The position numbers and the translations under genes were made by a program. Shown piece after piece: positions 51,964 to 60,059 of a DNA stretch of 64,000 bases; the stretch's first letter is position 1, and every line of letters starts with the position of its first letter. The DNA is from Paenibacillus macerans. Lineage in GTDB: Bacteria > Bacillota > Bacilli > Paenibacillales > Paenibacillaceae. The DNA is taken from the NCBI RefSeq assembly GCF_900454495.1, contig NZ_UGSI01000001.1, positions 558,001 through 622,000 of the forward strand, given 5' to 3'. The notes beneath the pieces were generated by a model. That model was given only the letters and a program-made list of their open reading frames with translations. It did no database searches and was not told where the DNA came from.

Positions 51964-52650
51964 ATGGCCGATAGTAAAAAATCGCTGATGAAGGGCATCG
52001 CTTTGGGGATGCGCAGCGGATCCGTGACTGTGCCTTATCCGCTGCTGGTCCATTACCGCGATCTTCATTTAAGCGATACGGAAGCGATGCTGCTGATCCA
52101 ATTGCTGGCGTTCCAGCAGGCCGAACAAAACGATTTTCCTTCGATGGAGCAATTGGAGCGGCGGCTGGATATCGCCCCCGGAGGGCTTGCCGCCGTTTTG
52201 CGCCGCCTGCTGAAGGAAGGCTGGATCAGCATCGATGAAACGGTCGATGAGATTACGGGAGTTCAGGCGGAGCGCTACAATTTATCGGGGATGTACGAGC
52301 GGCTGGGCCAATTTCTCGCGGAAAGGCAAAGCTCCTTGGAAAGGGACCTGCTTCGGGAAGAGCTCGGGGCCGAGCCGCCGGAAGGCCAGGAGCGCAATCT
52401 GTTCGTCATTTTCGAGAAAGAATTTGCCCGCCCGTTGTCTCCGATGGAATGCGAAACGATCTCCGGCTGGGTGGACCAGGATCAATATCCGGAAGAGCTC
52501 ATTTTGCTGGCTTTGAAGGAAGCCGTGTTTGCCGGGAAAGTGCATTTCCGTTACATTGACCGTATTCTGCTTGAATGGAGCCGCAACCGCGTTCGGACGG
52601 CGGAGGACGCAAGAGCCTACACGCAGCGGTTTCGCGGCGGCATGCGATAA
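51964..52650 (+). CDS. dnaD: DNA replication initiation protein DnaD
   Basis: DnaD helps load the DnaC/DnaI helicase at oriC and PriA sites. The 228-residue protein has an N-terminal winged-helix DDBH1 domain (VPYPLLVHYRDLHLSDTEAMLLIQLLAFQ) and a C-terminal DDBH2 domain (FEKEFARPLSPMECETISGWVDQDQ) with the YxxxIL-type tail YIDRILLEWSRN. As in B. subtilis it follows asnS, but nth is not next here. Confidence 0.95.
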   Translation: MADSKKSLMKGIALGMRSGSVTVPYPLLVHYRDLHLSDTEAMLLIQLLAFQQAEQNDFPSMEQLERRLDIAPGGLAAVLRRLLKEGWISIDETVDEITGVQAERYNLSGMYERLGQFLAERQSSLERDLLREELGAEPPEGQERNLFVIFEKEFARPLSPMECETISGWVDQDQYPEELILLALKEAVFAGKVHFRYIDRILLEWSRNRVRTAEDARAYTQRFRGGMR

Positions 52651-52662
52651 CAAAGGAAGAAG

Positions 52663-52700
52663 AGACCCTCGCTTTCGGAAGAAAGCGGGGGTCTTTTTTT
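52663..52700 (+). terminator. Terminator after dnaD
   Basis: GACCCTCGCTTTC and GAAAGCGGGGGTC pair (one T-G) around GGAA, followed by eight T. Confidence 0.9.
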
Positions 52701-52798
52701 TGCATTTTACATGAATCTTGATTTAAAAACATACTAGTAACTATCTATCATCGTATGATGGGATCGGGAGATTGTAAATTTAACTGGAGGTCGTTCGT

Positions 52799-53707
52799 AT
52801 GCAAGGCTGGATCATTTACAAAAGCTCCGCCAATGATGTAAAGCCGGAAACCTATGAAATAAAACGGCTGATGGAAGAGGCTGAAAAGCAAGGGGTCAAT
52901 GTGCGGGTGTTTACTCCGGAACAGTTTGAATTGATCGTGACCCGGGACGATCGCAAAAGCGTGATGGTGGGCGGGGAAGTGCTGCAGCTGCCCGATTTCG
53001 TGCTGCCGAGGATGGGTGCGGGAACGAATTATTTCGCGTTGGCGCTGATCCGCCACTTGGAGCGGCTGGGGGTGCGCACGTTTAATTCGTCACAAAGCAT
53101 CGACACGGTCAAAGACAAGCTTTTCACCCTGCAAATCTTAGCCGAATACAATTTGCCCGTCCCGAAAACGATGCTGATCCGCTCGAAAGTGGATGTGGAC
53201 CTGGTTGAGAAGCATTTGGGTTTCCCGGTTGTCGTCAAGACGATTTCCGGCTCGCAGGGGAGCGGCGTGTTTTTGGCGGAAACGAAATCGAAATTCATCG
53301 ATTTGCTGGAGATGATCAACGCTTATAAAGAAAATGCCACGATGATCCTTCAGGAATTCGTCGAGTCCAGCCGGGGAATGGACCTGCGCGTACTGACGAT
53401 CGGCGGGCGCGTCGTTGCGGCGATGAAGCGGATGTCCGGCAACGACAGCTTTAAGGCAAACTATTCCCGCGGCGGGTCGGTCGAGCCGTTTGAAATCAAC
53501 CCGGAAATCGAGTGGCTGGCGCTGGAGACCGCAAGGCTGCTAAACCTTGACATTGCCGGCATCGACCTGCTGTTCGACGGAGACCATTACAAAATTTGCG
53601 AAGCTAATTCCTCCCCGGGATTTGAGGGGCTTGAATCCTGCTGCCGGGCCAATATCGCCGAGGAGATCTACAATTTTTTGCGGGTGCGGTTGAACGTGTT
53701 TGAATAG
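52799..53707 (+). CDS. RimK-type ATP-grasp ligase
   Basis: A 302-residue ATP-grasp enzyme related to RimK alpha-L-glutamate ligases. It shows LPRMGAGTNYFALALIRHLE, SQSIDTVKDKLFTLQILA, VVVKTISGSQGSGVFLAE (ATP-grasp lysine and glycine loop), QEFVESSRGMDLRVLTIGG and metal-site CEANSSPGFEGLES. The product is an amide or peptide-type bond to an unknown acceptor; relatives modify ribosomal protein S6 or coenzymes or build peptide tails. CTGGAGG precedes the ATG. It is transcribed alone. Confidence 0.88.
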   Translation: MQGWIIYKSSANDVKPETYEIKRLMEEAEKQGVNVRVFTPEQFELIVTRDDRKSVMVGGEVLQLPDFVLPRMGAGTNYFALALIRHLERLGVRTFNSSQSIDTVKDKLFTLQILAEYNLPVPKTMLIRSKVDVDLVEKHLGFPVVVKTISGSQGSGVFLAETKSKFIDLLEMINAYKENATMILQEFVESSRGMDLRVLTIGGRVVAAMKRMSGNDSFKANYSRGGSVEPFEINPEIEWLALETARLLNLDIAGIDLLFDGDHYKICEANSSPGFEGLESCCRANIAEEIYNFLRVRLNVFE

Positions 53708-54080
53708 GATTAAATTCGGATCGAGAGGGGGACTCGAGAGAGGGACGAGGGACGCTGCCTCGCTGCCTGCGCGCTTTTGCGGAGACCGCTTTGAAATAGC
53801 GTATTTTTATGTGCTTATTATTCGGATATGAGCACGTTTATCCCTATTAGCGGATTTTTTTGCACTTATTCCCTATGAAAGGTGCGGAACTGGGGCATTT
53901 CCTTGCGTTTCCAGAAAAATAGCGCCATAAAACGCCTCTATTTCCTCTCAAATGGATAGATATGACCGGAATAGAGACATTTTTTGCCTTTATGCTTTTG
54001 CTGGAGCTTCTATTGCCGCCGGAGTGAATTTCTCCGGCGGTTTTTTGTGCCTTCTTGCTTTTGTTCAAGTTGACCGGGGT
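53708..54080. repeat. Gene-free gap with degenerate intergenic repeat
   Basis: About 53790-53960 holds another AT-rich element (GAAATAGCGTATTTTTATG, TTAGCGGATTTTTTTGC, AAAAATAGCGCCATAAAACG). A plus-strand terminator hairpin at 54016-54046 ends the gap. No gene is supported; an ORF on the minus strand at 53847-54068 runs through the repeat. Confidence 0.5.
54016..54046 (+). terminator. Terminator without an adjacent plus-strand gene
   Basis: CCGCCGGAG and CTCCGGCGG pair around TGAATTT and are followed by six T. The nearest plus-strand gene ends about 310 bases earlier. The DUF423 gene on the other strand does not have the T-run on its side. Confidence 0.75.
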
Positions 54081-54449
54081 TTATCCCTGAATTGCCGCCA
54101 CCGCGAAAATGGCCCACCCGATCAGGAAGCACACGCCGCCGAGCGGCGTGATCGCGCCAAGCTTACGGATGCCCGTCAGGCTTAGGGCATACAGGCTGCC
54201 GGAGAACAACACGATCCCGGCAAGCAGAAACCAGCCGGCCAGGACGATCTGCGAGGCGTGCGCAGACTGAGCGGCGGCAAGCCCCAGCAGCACCAGCCCC
54301 AAACCGTGGGCGATATGATATTGGACGCCGGTTTGGTATGTCTTCTGCTGCTCCCCGGTGAGGATTTTTTTCAAGGCATGGGCGCCGAACGCGCCTAGAG
54401 CCACGGCGATAAACATCATGATTCCGCCAAGCGCAAGCAATGTTTGCAC
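54081..54449 (-). CDS. DUF423 membrane protein (YwdK-like)
   Basis: A 122-residue protein with four membrane helices and the DUF423 pattern: VALGAFGAHALKKIL near the N-terminus, YHIAHGLGLVLLGL, and TPLGGVCFLIGWAIFA at the end. Function unknown. It is the only gene on this strand between 53.7 and 57.7 kb and is divergent from the iron-uptake operon. Confidence 0.92.
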   Translation of the reverse strand: MQTLLALGGIMMFIAVALGAFGAHALKKILTGEQQKTYQTGVQYHIAHGLGLVLLGLAAAQSAHASQIVLAGWFLLAGIVLFSGSLYALSLTGIRKLGAITPLGGVCFLIGWAIFAVAAIQG

Positions 54450-54550
54450 GACTGATCACCTCGTTACTATATTACTCTACTGCAGATATGGGAGCAATCG
54501 GTAAAAATAAATGGCTTGTCGTTCATGGGCAGCCAAGCTATAATTGATCA

Positions 54551-54565
54551 TGATAATCATTATCA
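54551..54565. promoter_or_regulatory. Fur box
   Basis: TGATAATCATTATCA is a perfect 7-1-7 Fur palindrome, about 90-105 bases before the first FecCD permease gene. Iron-loaded Fur should repress the uptake operon here. Confidence 0.85.
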
Positions 54566-54655
54566 ACATCATGTACATGGATTTACGCTTAAGCATCTGG
54601 GGTTCCAGCTCTAAAATTGGGAAAGGGTAGGATTCGGTTTCACCATGAAAAGACC

Positions 54656-55663
54656 ATGAAAATACCAGGAAACGTAATGCGCATAAGTTTTTGCTACCTG
54701 GCTGCTGTATCGATATTGCTCGTTACGATGTTCCTCGCCATATCATATGGGGCTAAAGAGATGACGCTGGGTACGGTGTATTCGGCCATTTTTCGTTATG
54801 ATCCATCCGTTACCGCGCATCAAATCATCCATGATTTGCGGCTGCCCCGGGTATTTGGAGCGGCGCTGGTAGGCGCGGCTTTGGCGGTGGCCGGCGCGTT
54901 GATGCAGGGGATTACGCGCAATCCGCTGGCGGACACGGGGATTTTGGGGATCAACGCAGGATCGGCCTGCATGGTAGCTGTAAGTTTCGCCTTTTTGCCG
55001 GGGCTTTCTTATTCCTGGCTCATGCTGTTGTCCTTTGCGGGGGCTGCCGCGGCCTGTCTGATCATTACGGCGCTGGCTGCCTTGTCCGCCGGCGGAATGA
55101 CCTCGCTGCGCCTGACGGTTGCGGGGACGGTAATGGCTTCGATCCTTAGTTCGGTCAGCAGCGGCATCGCCATTTATTTTGACCTTAACCAGGATCTCGC
55201 CTTCTGGTACGCCGGAGGCGTGGCCGGCGTGACCTGGGAACATCTTCGCGTGCTTTCGCCGGTCATCGTTTTAACGCTGCTCGGGACTGTTGCGTTAGGC
55301 AGACCTTTATCTTTTTTGGCTTTGGGCGAAGAGTCCGCCGCCAGTTTGGGCGTAGAGATCGGAAGAATCCGGCTGCTCGGCATGGCGGCGGTCGTCATCC
55401 TGGCCGGTTCCGCCGTGTCCGTGGCGGGATCGATCAGCTTTGTCGGCCTGGCGGTTCCGCATATCGTCAGAAAACTGGCCGGCGTAGACTACCGCAACAT
55501 TATCGGGTTATCGGCTTTGCTGGGGCCGGTGCTGCTGCTGTGGGCCGATTTCGGAGCCCGCATGATCAATCCGCCGCGCGAGCTGGCGATCGGTATTCTC
55601 GTGGCCATCGTCGGCGTGCCCTTCTTTTTGTACCTCGCCCGGCAGGAAAGGAGGGAGCTGTAA
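54656..55663 (+). CDS. FecCD-family iron-siderophore ABC permease
   Basis: A 335-residue permease with eight to ten helices and family motifs LRLPRVFGAALVGAALAVAGALMQGITRNPLADTGILGI near residue 60 and AVSVAGSISFVGLAVPHIVRKLAG near 270. It transports iron-siderophore complexes across the membrane. The start is uncertain: ATG 54656 gives a normal length; TTG 54617 and ATG 54677 are alternatives, and none has a strong site. A Fur box lies upstream. It pairs with the permease that follows immediately. Confidence 0.93.
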   Translation: MKIPGNVMRISFCYLAAVSILLVTMFLAISYGAKEMTLGTVYSAIFRYDPSVTAHQIIHDLRLPRVFGAALVGAALAVAGALMQGITRNPLADTGILGINAGSACMVAVSFAFLPGLSYSWLMLLSFAGAAAACLIITALAALSAGGMTSLRLTVAGTVMASILSSVSSGIAIYFDLNQDLAFWYAGGVAGVTWEHLRVLSPVIVLTLLGTVALGRPLSFLALGEESAASLGVEIGRIRLLGMAAVVILAGSAVSVAGSISFVGLAVPHIVRKLAGVDYRNIIGLSALLGPVLLLWADFGARMINPPRELAIGILVAIVGVPFFLYLARQERREL

Positions 55664-56677
55664 ATGGCGGCAAACCGTTTGCGGCGCGCTGTGGCGGCGG
55701 GCATCGTTTTATTTGGAATCGCGGCCGCGGTGGTGCTGATCAGCATCAATACCGGAACGATCCGCTTGTCTCCCGCGGCGGTGGCGCGAACGCTGTTTGG
55801 AGACGGTACGGCGGAGGAAAATTTGATTCTCTTCGATTACAGGCTGCCGCGAATTATCATCACGATCCTGGCGGGAGCGGGGTTGAGCATTGCGGGGGCC
55901 GTTCTGCAGGGGATATCGCGCAATGCGCTGGCCGATCCCGGGATCCTCGGCATTCATTCCGGCGCGGCGTTTGGCCTGATGGTGTTCGTTTCTTTTTTTC
56001 GGACGATGGAAGGTCCGTTATCGCTGTTTATTCCGCTGTTTGCCTTCGCCGGCGGCCTGGTCGCCGCGCTGGTCATTTTTGCCGTTGCTTACGACCGGCA
56101 CCGCGGCATCGTCCCGATCCGCTTGATTTTGGTAGGGATTTGCATCGGCGCGGGGCTCAGCGCTTTAACGCTGATGTTGTCGCTTCATCTGGACGAAACG
56201 ACTTATGCGTTTGCGGCCCGCTGGCTCGCGGGAAGCGTCTGGGGGAGGGAGTGGGTTCATGTCTGGACCCTGCTGCCCTGGATCGCCGTTTTGACGCCGA
56301 TCGTATATTTAAACTCCCGTACGATGGATGCGTTTGGGTTGGGAGACGAATTGGCGGTCGGCGTCGGCACGAAGCTGACGTTCAAGCGCATGATGCTCTT
56401 GCTGCTGGCGGTCGCTTTATCCAGCATCAGCGTCGCCACGGTAGGCGGTATCGGCTTCATCGGCCTGATCGCCCCGCATATCGCCAAGCGGCTGGCCGGT
56501 CCGGCGCACCGACATTTCCTGCCTTTGGCCGCGCTGATCGGCGTCATTATCCTGACCGGCGCCGATACGGCCGGAAGGGCGTTGTTTCAGCCGGTTTCCA
56601 TTCCGGCGGGCGTGGTCGTTTCGCTGATCGGGGGGCCTTATTTTCTTTATTTGCTGTTTCGTTCCAAACATGAATAG
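55664..56677 (+). CDS. FecCD-family iron-siderophore ABC permease, second subunit
   Basis: A 337-residue permease homologous to the previous one (YRLPRIIITILAGAGLSIAGAVLQGISRNALADPGILGI; VATVGGIGFIGLIAPHIAKRLAG). The two differ, so they form a heterodimeric channel as in FhuB/FhuG or FeuB/FeuC. Its ATG follows the previous stop directly, with GGAGG upstream. Confidence 0.94.
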   Translation: MAANRLRRAVAAGIVLFGIAAAVVLISINTGTIRLSPAAVARTLFGDGTAEENLILFDYRLPRIIITILAGAGLSIAGAVLQGISRNALADPGILGIHSGAAFGLMVFVSFFRTMEGPLSLFIPLFAFAGGLVAALVIFAVAYDRHRGIVPIRLILVGICIGAGLSALTLMLSLHLDETTYAFAARWLAGSVWGREWVHVWTLLPWIAVLTPIVYLNSRTMDAFGLGDELAVGVGTKLTFKRMMLLLLAVALSSISVATVGGIGFIGLIAPHIAKRLAGPAHRHFLPLAALIGVIILTGADTAGRALFQPVSIPAGVVVSLIGGPYFLYLLFRSKHE

Positions 56678-56702
56678 ATTTATCGGGAGGTCTTCTTGGA
56701 AA

Positions 56703-57695
56703 ATGAAAAAAATGTTCAGTATGCTGCTTGCTTTAATGTTCATCATGGGGGTACTTACGGCCTGCGGCGGTGCCGCCAAATCGGCGGCGCATTTGGAGGG
56801 CCAGCCGGCCGCAAACGGTTCGGGCAATCGGACAGGCGGAAATCCGAAAGGGGACGGACCGTCTTCGTCGGGCGCCGATCTCGTCATCGATCCTTCGACC
56901 GCCAAGATCGCCTCAATGTCCATCCATATTACCAATAATTTGCTGGCTCTGGGGATTAAACCGGCCGGTTCGGTTATCGGCGGAGATGTGAAGGATTTTC
57001 TGCCTCATGTGAAGGAGCGGCTGGAAGGGACGGTTAAATACGGCGTCGTTGCCGACCCGGATATGGAAGCGCTGCTGGCCAGCAAACCGGATTATATTTT
57101 CATCGATTCCACGTATTCGGGAGCGGACCTCGCCAAATTCGAAAAAATCGCGCCTACGATCTCCATCAATCTGGATGAGGGCACCTGGCGCGACCATTTA
57201 AAGCAAATTGCCGGATACTTCGGCCGCGAGGCGGAAGCGGAGAGCTTTATCGCCGATTATGACGCCAAAGCGCAGCGGGTAAGCGAAAAGATCAAAGCCA
57301 AGCTGGGCGAAAACGCCAAGGTGATGGCCGTTCGAATGACCGCCAAGGAATTGCGCGTGATGAGCACCGCCAGACCGCTCGGTCCGATCTTGTTCAAGGA
57401 TCTGGGGCTAAGCATGGCGGACGGCGTGGACAAAATTTCCGCAGATGAGCCTTATGAAGTGATTTCCAAAGAGGTGTTGCCCGATTTTGACGCCGACGCG
57501 ATATTTGTTATCGTCAGCAGCGGCAACGAAGCGGCCGCCAATTTTGCGGAACTGGAAAAAAACGCGGTTTGGCAAAATTTAAAAGCGGTGAAGCAAAAAC
57601 ACGTTTACGTGCTGGACGGCCAAAAATGGTTGGATTACTCGTCCCTCGGCCAGACAATGGCTTTGGATAACGCGGAGCAGCTGTTTAACAAATAG
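56703..57695 (+). CDS. Iron-siderophore binding lipoprotein
   Basis: A 330-residue periplasmic-type binding protein of the FecB/FhuD class, anchored by a lipobox (VLTAC, Cys at residue 20) after a short signal peptide. A Gly/Ser/Asn-rich linker precedes the two-lobe domain (IASMSIHITNNLLALGIKPAGSVIG; LLASKPDYIFIDSTYSG; GPILFKDLGLSMADGVDKIS). ATG 56703 follows GGGAGG. No ATPase gene follows; a shared FhuC/YusV-type ATPase elsewhere probably powers the system. Confidence 0.93.
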   Translation: MKKMFSMLLALMFIMGVLTACGGAAKSAAHLEGQPAANGSGNRTGGNPKGDGPSSSGADLVIDPSTAKIASMSIHITNNLLALGIKPAGSVIGGDVKDFLPHVKERLEGTVKYGVVADPDMEALLASKPDYIFIDSTYSGADLAKFEKIAPTISINLDEGTWRDHLKQIAGYFGREAEAESFIADYDAKAQRVSEKIKAKLGENAKVMAVRMTAKELRVMSTARPLGPILFKDLGLSMADGVDKISADEPYEVISKEVLPDFDADAIFVIVSSGNEAAANFAELEKNAVWQNLKAVKQKHVYVLDGQKWLDYSSLGQTMALDNAEQLFNK

Positions 57696-57731
57696 CTCCC
57701 GGATTTCGATATCGAACGTTTAAGCCAAAAG

Positions 57732-57768
57732 ACCGCCCCGAACGACTTATCGCGTTCAGGGCGGTTTC
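57732..57768. terminator. Bidirectional terminator
   Basis: ACCGCCC-GAACG and CGTTC-GGGCGGT pair around ACTTATCG. It lies between the binding protein stop and the converging small minus-strand gene; T-runs on both sides are short. Confidence 0.6.
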
Positions 57769-57770
57769 GT

Positions 57771-57890
57771 TTACTTCCGGTTGTGCCGTTCCGTCCGGAG
57801 CGAGTCATGGACGGCCGCGGGGAGCAGCAGCGCCGCGGCGAGGCTAACGGCCAGCATGATTTTGAGACGGCTCGATTTTTCCCGGCGCAT
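57771..57890 (-). CDS. 39-residue membrane peptide
   Basis: A short gene with an AAAGGAGGG site 10 bases before its ATG (57890). The 39-residue product has a basic N-terminus (MRREKSSRLK), a hydrophobic stretch (IMLAVSLAAALLLPAAV) and a charged tail, like a small membrane peptide or a truncated exported protein. No family was recognised. It follows the asparaginase gene on the same strand by 58 bases and may be cotranscribed. Confidence 0.5.
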   Translation of the reverse strand: MRREKSSRLKIMLAVSLAAALLLPAAVHDSLRTERHNRK

Positions 57891-57948
57891 ATAGCGATTC
57901 CCTCCTTTACAGGCTGCGCGTTCGCCCTCTTGCAGCGGTATGATCCGG

Positions 57949-59109
57949 TTATTTTTCCGGAAGTTCGATTTGTCCGTAGCCGATCGTTGTAAACCAGTCT
58001 TTGACCGTGTCGAAGTCGCTTGTAAAGGACAGGCAGAGCAAGAGCAGGATGCGGGCGTGCGCCGCGTTCAGGTTGTCGCCGGCGATGATGCCGTCGCCGC
58101 TCGAGTAATTGCTGCCCGAGCCGGTGCGGGTCGTCGTGACGAATACGACGCCTTTTTCGATCGCGGCTTTACGCTCTTCGCTCATCGCTTTGGAAATGCC
58201 GCCGGCGCCCGTTCCGGCGGTGACGATCCCTTTGGCTCCGCCCGCCACAAAACCGCTGATCGCCCCGGGGCCGGCATCCTGATAGGAGTAGGCGATTTCG
58301 AGCTTGGCCAGATCGGCTTTGGAGATTTTGCCCAGGTCAAACGGCGTGGCCCATTCGCTTGCCGGCTTCAACGCCCGAAAGGGGGCGCGGTACACGCGGA
58401 TGTTGTTTTCATCGATATATCCAAGCGCCCCGATCTCCGGTGTTACGAAGGTGTCGGTCCGGTAGGAATTCGTTTTGGTCACGTCGCGGGCGGCATGGAA
58501 TTCGTCGTTCAGCATCAGCACGGTGCCGAAATATTTCGTTTTCCCGCTGGCCGCGAGCTTGATCGCGTTGTACAGGTTGGCCGGAGCATCCGTGCCGATA
58601 ACGGTCCACGGTCTCATCGATCCGGTGACGACAACCGGTTTCGGACTGCGTACGGTCAGATCAAGGAAATAGGCGATTTCCTCCATGGTGTCCGTTCCGC
58701 TCGTTACGACGACGCCGTCCTGGGTTTTAAGCGCTTCGTCAACTTTTAAGGATAGATCGTATAATTGCTCAATCGTATAGGCGCTGGACCCGGAATTGCC
58801 GAATTGATAAGTGGTGACTTCGGCGATTTGCTCTTTATTCGGGAGGGAAGCGACCAGATCGGCGATCGGCAGCGAGCCGGCCTTATAGGTCTGAAAGCTC
58901 GTTTTATCCGTGGATAATCCGGCGAGCGTTCCGCCGGTGGCGATCACCTGAACTTTGGGCAGTTCTTTGGCCGCTTCGGTTGCCGCTGTGGCGTTTACGG
59001 CCGCTTCGGCGGCGGAAGCGGGAGAAAGGTACAGATTAGGCAGCAGAGCGGTTACGGCAAGTCCGGCAACCAATAAATTTTTTAAATTTCGGGAACTCCA
59101 TTTCTTCAT
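57949..59109 (-). CDS. ansB: Secreted type II L-asparaginase
   Basis: A 386-residue exported asparaginase hydrolysing asparagine (and perhaps glutamine). The first about 35 residues form a signal peptide ending SPASAAEA. Two catalytic Thr are visible in ATGGTLAG and VVTSGTDTMEE, with the catalytic Lys in VVTGSMRP-like context. Position +1 after the second motif's first Thr is Ser where many type II enzymes have His (THGTDT). ATG 59109 has TGGAGG 8 bases upstream. It is probably in the cell-surface space; gene symbol by homology class only. Confidence 0.93.
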   Translation of the reverse strand: MKKWSSRNLKNLLVAGLAVTALLPNLYLSPASAAEAAVNATAATEAAKELPKVQVIATGGTLAGLSTDKTSFQTYKAGSLPIADLVASLPNKEQIAEVTTYQFGNSGSSAYTIEQLYDLSLKVDEALKTQDGVVVTSGTDTMEEIAYFLDLTVRSPKPVVVTGSMRPWTVIGTDAPANLYNAIKLAASGKTKYFGTVLMLNDEFHAARDVTKTNSYRTDTFVTPEIGALGYIDENNIRVYRAPFRALKPASEWATPFDLGKISKADLAKLEIAYSYQDAGPGAISGFVAGGAKGIVTAGTGAGGISKAMSEERKAAIEKGVVFVTTTRTGSGSNYSSGDGIIAGDNLNAAHARILLLLCLSFTSDFDTVKDWFTTIGYGQIELPEK

Positions 59110-59456
59110 TCGATCAGCCTCCAAGATGTGTGATCAAGTTAATGGCATGTAATGTATAATGACATAATATGTGTTAACTTGAAACGATTATAGATTTATG
59201 TCAGGTTATTTGACAAACTGCTTATGGTTTGAAGTAAGCGGTTAAAATCCGTATTTTTAAGTTAAATCGGCTAATTTACTTTAATTTATGCATGGAGGAA
59301 TGAATGGTTCAGTTTTATGGTCGTTTTTTTATGTTAGATAAACTCACATAATAACTAATGCGAATAAGGTTTATTTAGGAAAATTCTTTTGGGGTGCACA
59401 GGATATACCTATAAGATTGTAGAAAATCGGCGTTCTTAAACGTTAATTAAAAAAGA
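59110..59456. other. Divergent promoter region
   Basis: AT-rich gap between the minus-strand asparaginase and the plus-strand ECF sigma gene. It holds the asparaginase promoter (59187-59216). No gene was found. A plus-strand promoter of the sigma operon is not clear; no obvious ECF-type AAC motif was identified. Confidence 0.4.
59187..59216 (-). promoter_or_regulatory. Asparaginase promoter
   Basis: On the minus strand, TTGTCA (59216-59211) and TATAAT (59192-59187) are 18 bases apart, about 80 bases before the asparaginase start. A TGTCA...TGACA inverted repeat overlaps the -35 and could be an operator. Confidence 0.6.
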
Positions 59457-60059
59457 GTGCAGGGGCAGAAAGAACGGCCGACGTCTATTGTTAGGGAGGA
59501 GGGGAGAGCGATTGACGAAGCGTCGTTTATTTTAAGATTCCGGCAGGGGGATCGCAGCGTGTTCCGCTGGCTGGTTCAGGAGTATGGAACCTACATCTAC
59601 CGCGTAACTTACTCGGTGCTGCACGATGCCAAAGAAGCGGAGGATGCCGCTCAGGAGACCTTCCTGCAAATCTATAAATCCCTCCCGGAATACCGGTCCC
59701 AGGGGCTTAAAACCTGGATGACGCGCATCGCCGTCAACAAGGCGATCGATCTGAAGCGGCGCCGCGACCGCCGCAAGGAAGAGCACTGGGATCCGGCCGA
59801 TTTGGCTGTAAAGCTTCCCGTTCAGGATGACGAGATTTTGCTTAAATTAATGGATGCGGAACGAAACCTGGAGCTTCGCCGCAAAATCGCCGAGCTTCCG
59901 GAGGGACACCGCGAAATCGTGACGGAGTTTTATTTGAAGGGAAAAAGCCATGAACAAATTGCCGCGGACCTGAGCCTTGCGGTAAAAACGGTGGAATCGA
60001 GGCTGTACCGGGCCAGGGCATACATACGCCGGCATTGGACAAGGGAGGGATGGGGATGA
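59457..60059 (+). CDS. ECF-type RNA polymerase sigma factor
   Basis: A sigma factor of the ECF group: region 2 (QEYGTYIYRVTYSVLHDAKEAEDAAQETFLQIY), a linker, and region 4 (LPEGHREIVTEFYLKGKSHEQIAADLSLAVKTVESRLYRAR). The first standard in-frame start is GTG 59457, which has no good ribosome site. An AGGAGG at 59497-59502 lies 8 bases before an in-frame ATT at 59511, where the typical ECF N-terminus (IDEASFILRFRQGD) begins. Initiation at AUU is therefore likely (182 residues). Its stop overlaps the anti-sigma ATG. Confidence 0.9.
   Translation: MQGQKERPTSIVREEGRAIDEASFILRFRQGDRSVFRWLVQEYGTYIYRVTYSVLHDAKEAEDAAQETFLQIYKSLPEYRSQGLKTWMTRIAVNKAIDLKRRRDRRKEEHWDPADLAVKLPVQDDEILLKLMDAERNLELRRKIAELPEGHREIVTEFYLKGKSHEQIAADLSLAVKTVESRLYRARAYIRRHWTREGWG

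Noticed and set aside
57940..58749. 269-codon plus-strand frame over the asparaginase gene
   Set aside because: It is antisense to a clear enzyme gene with motifs; no homology is recognisable in this frame.
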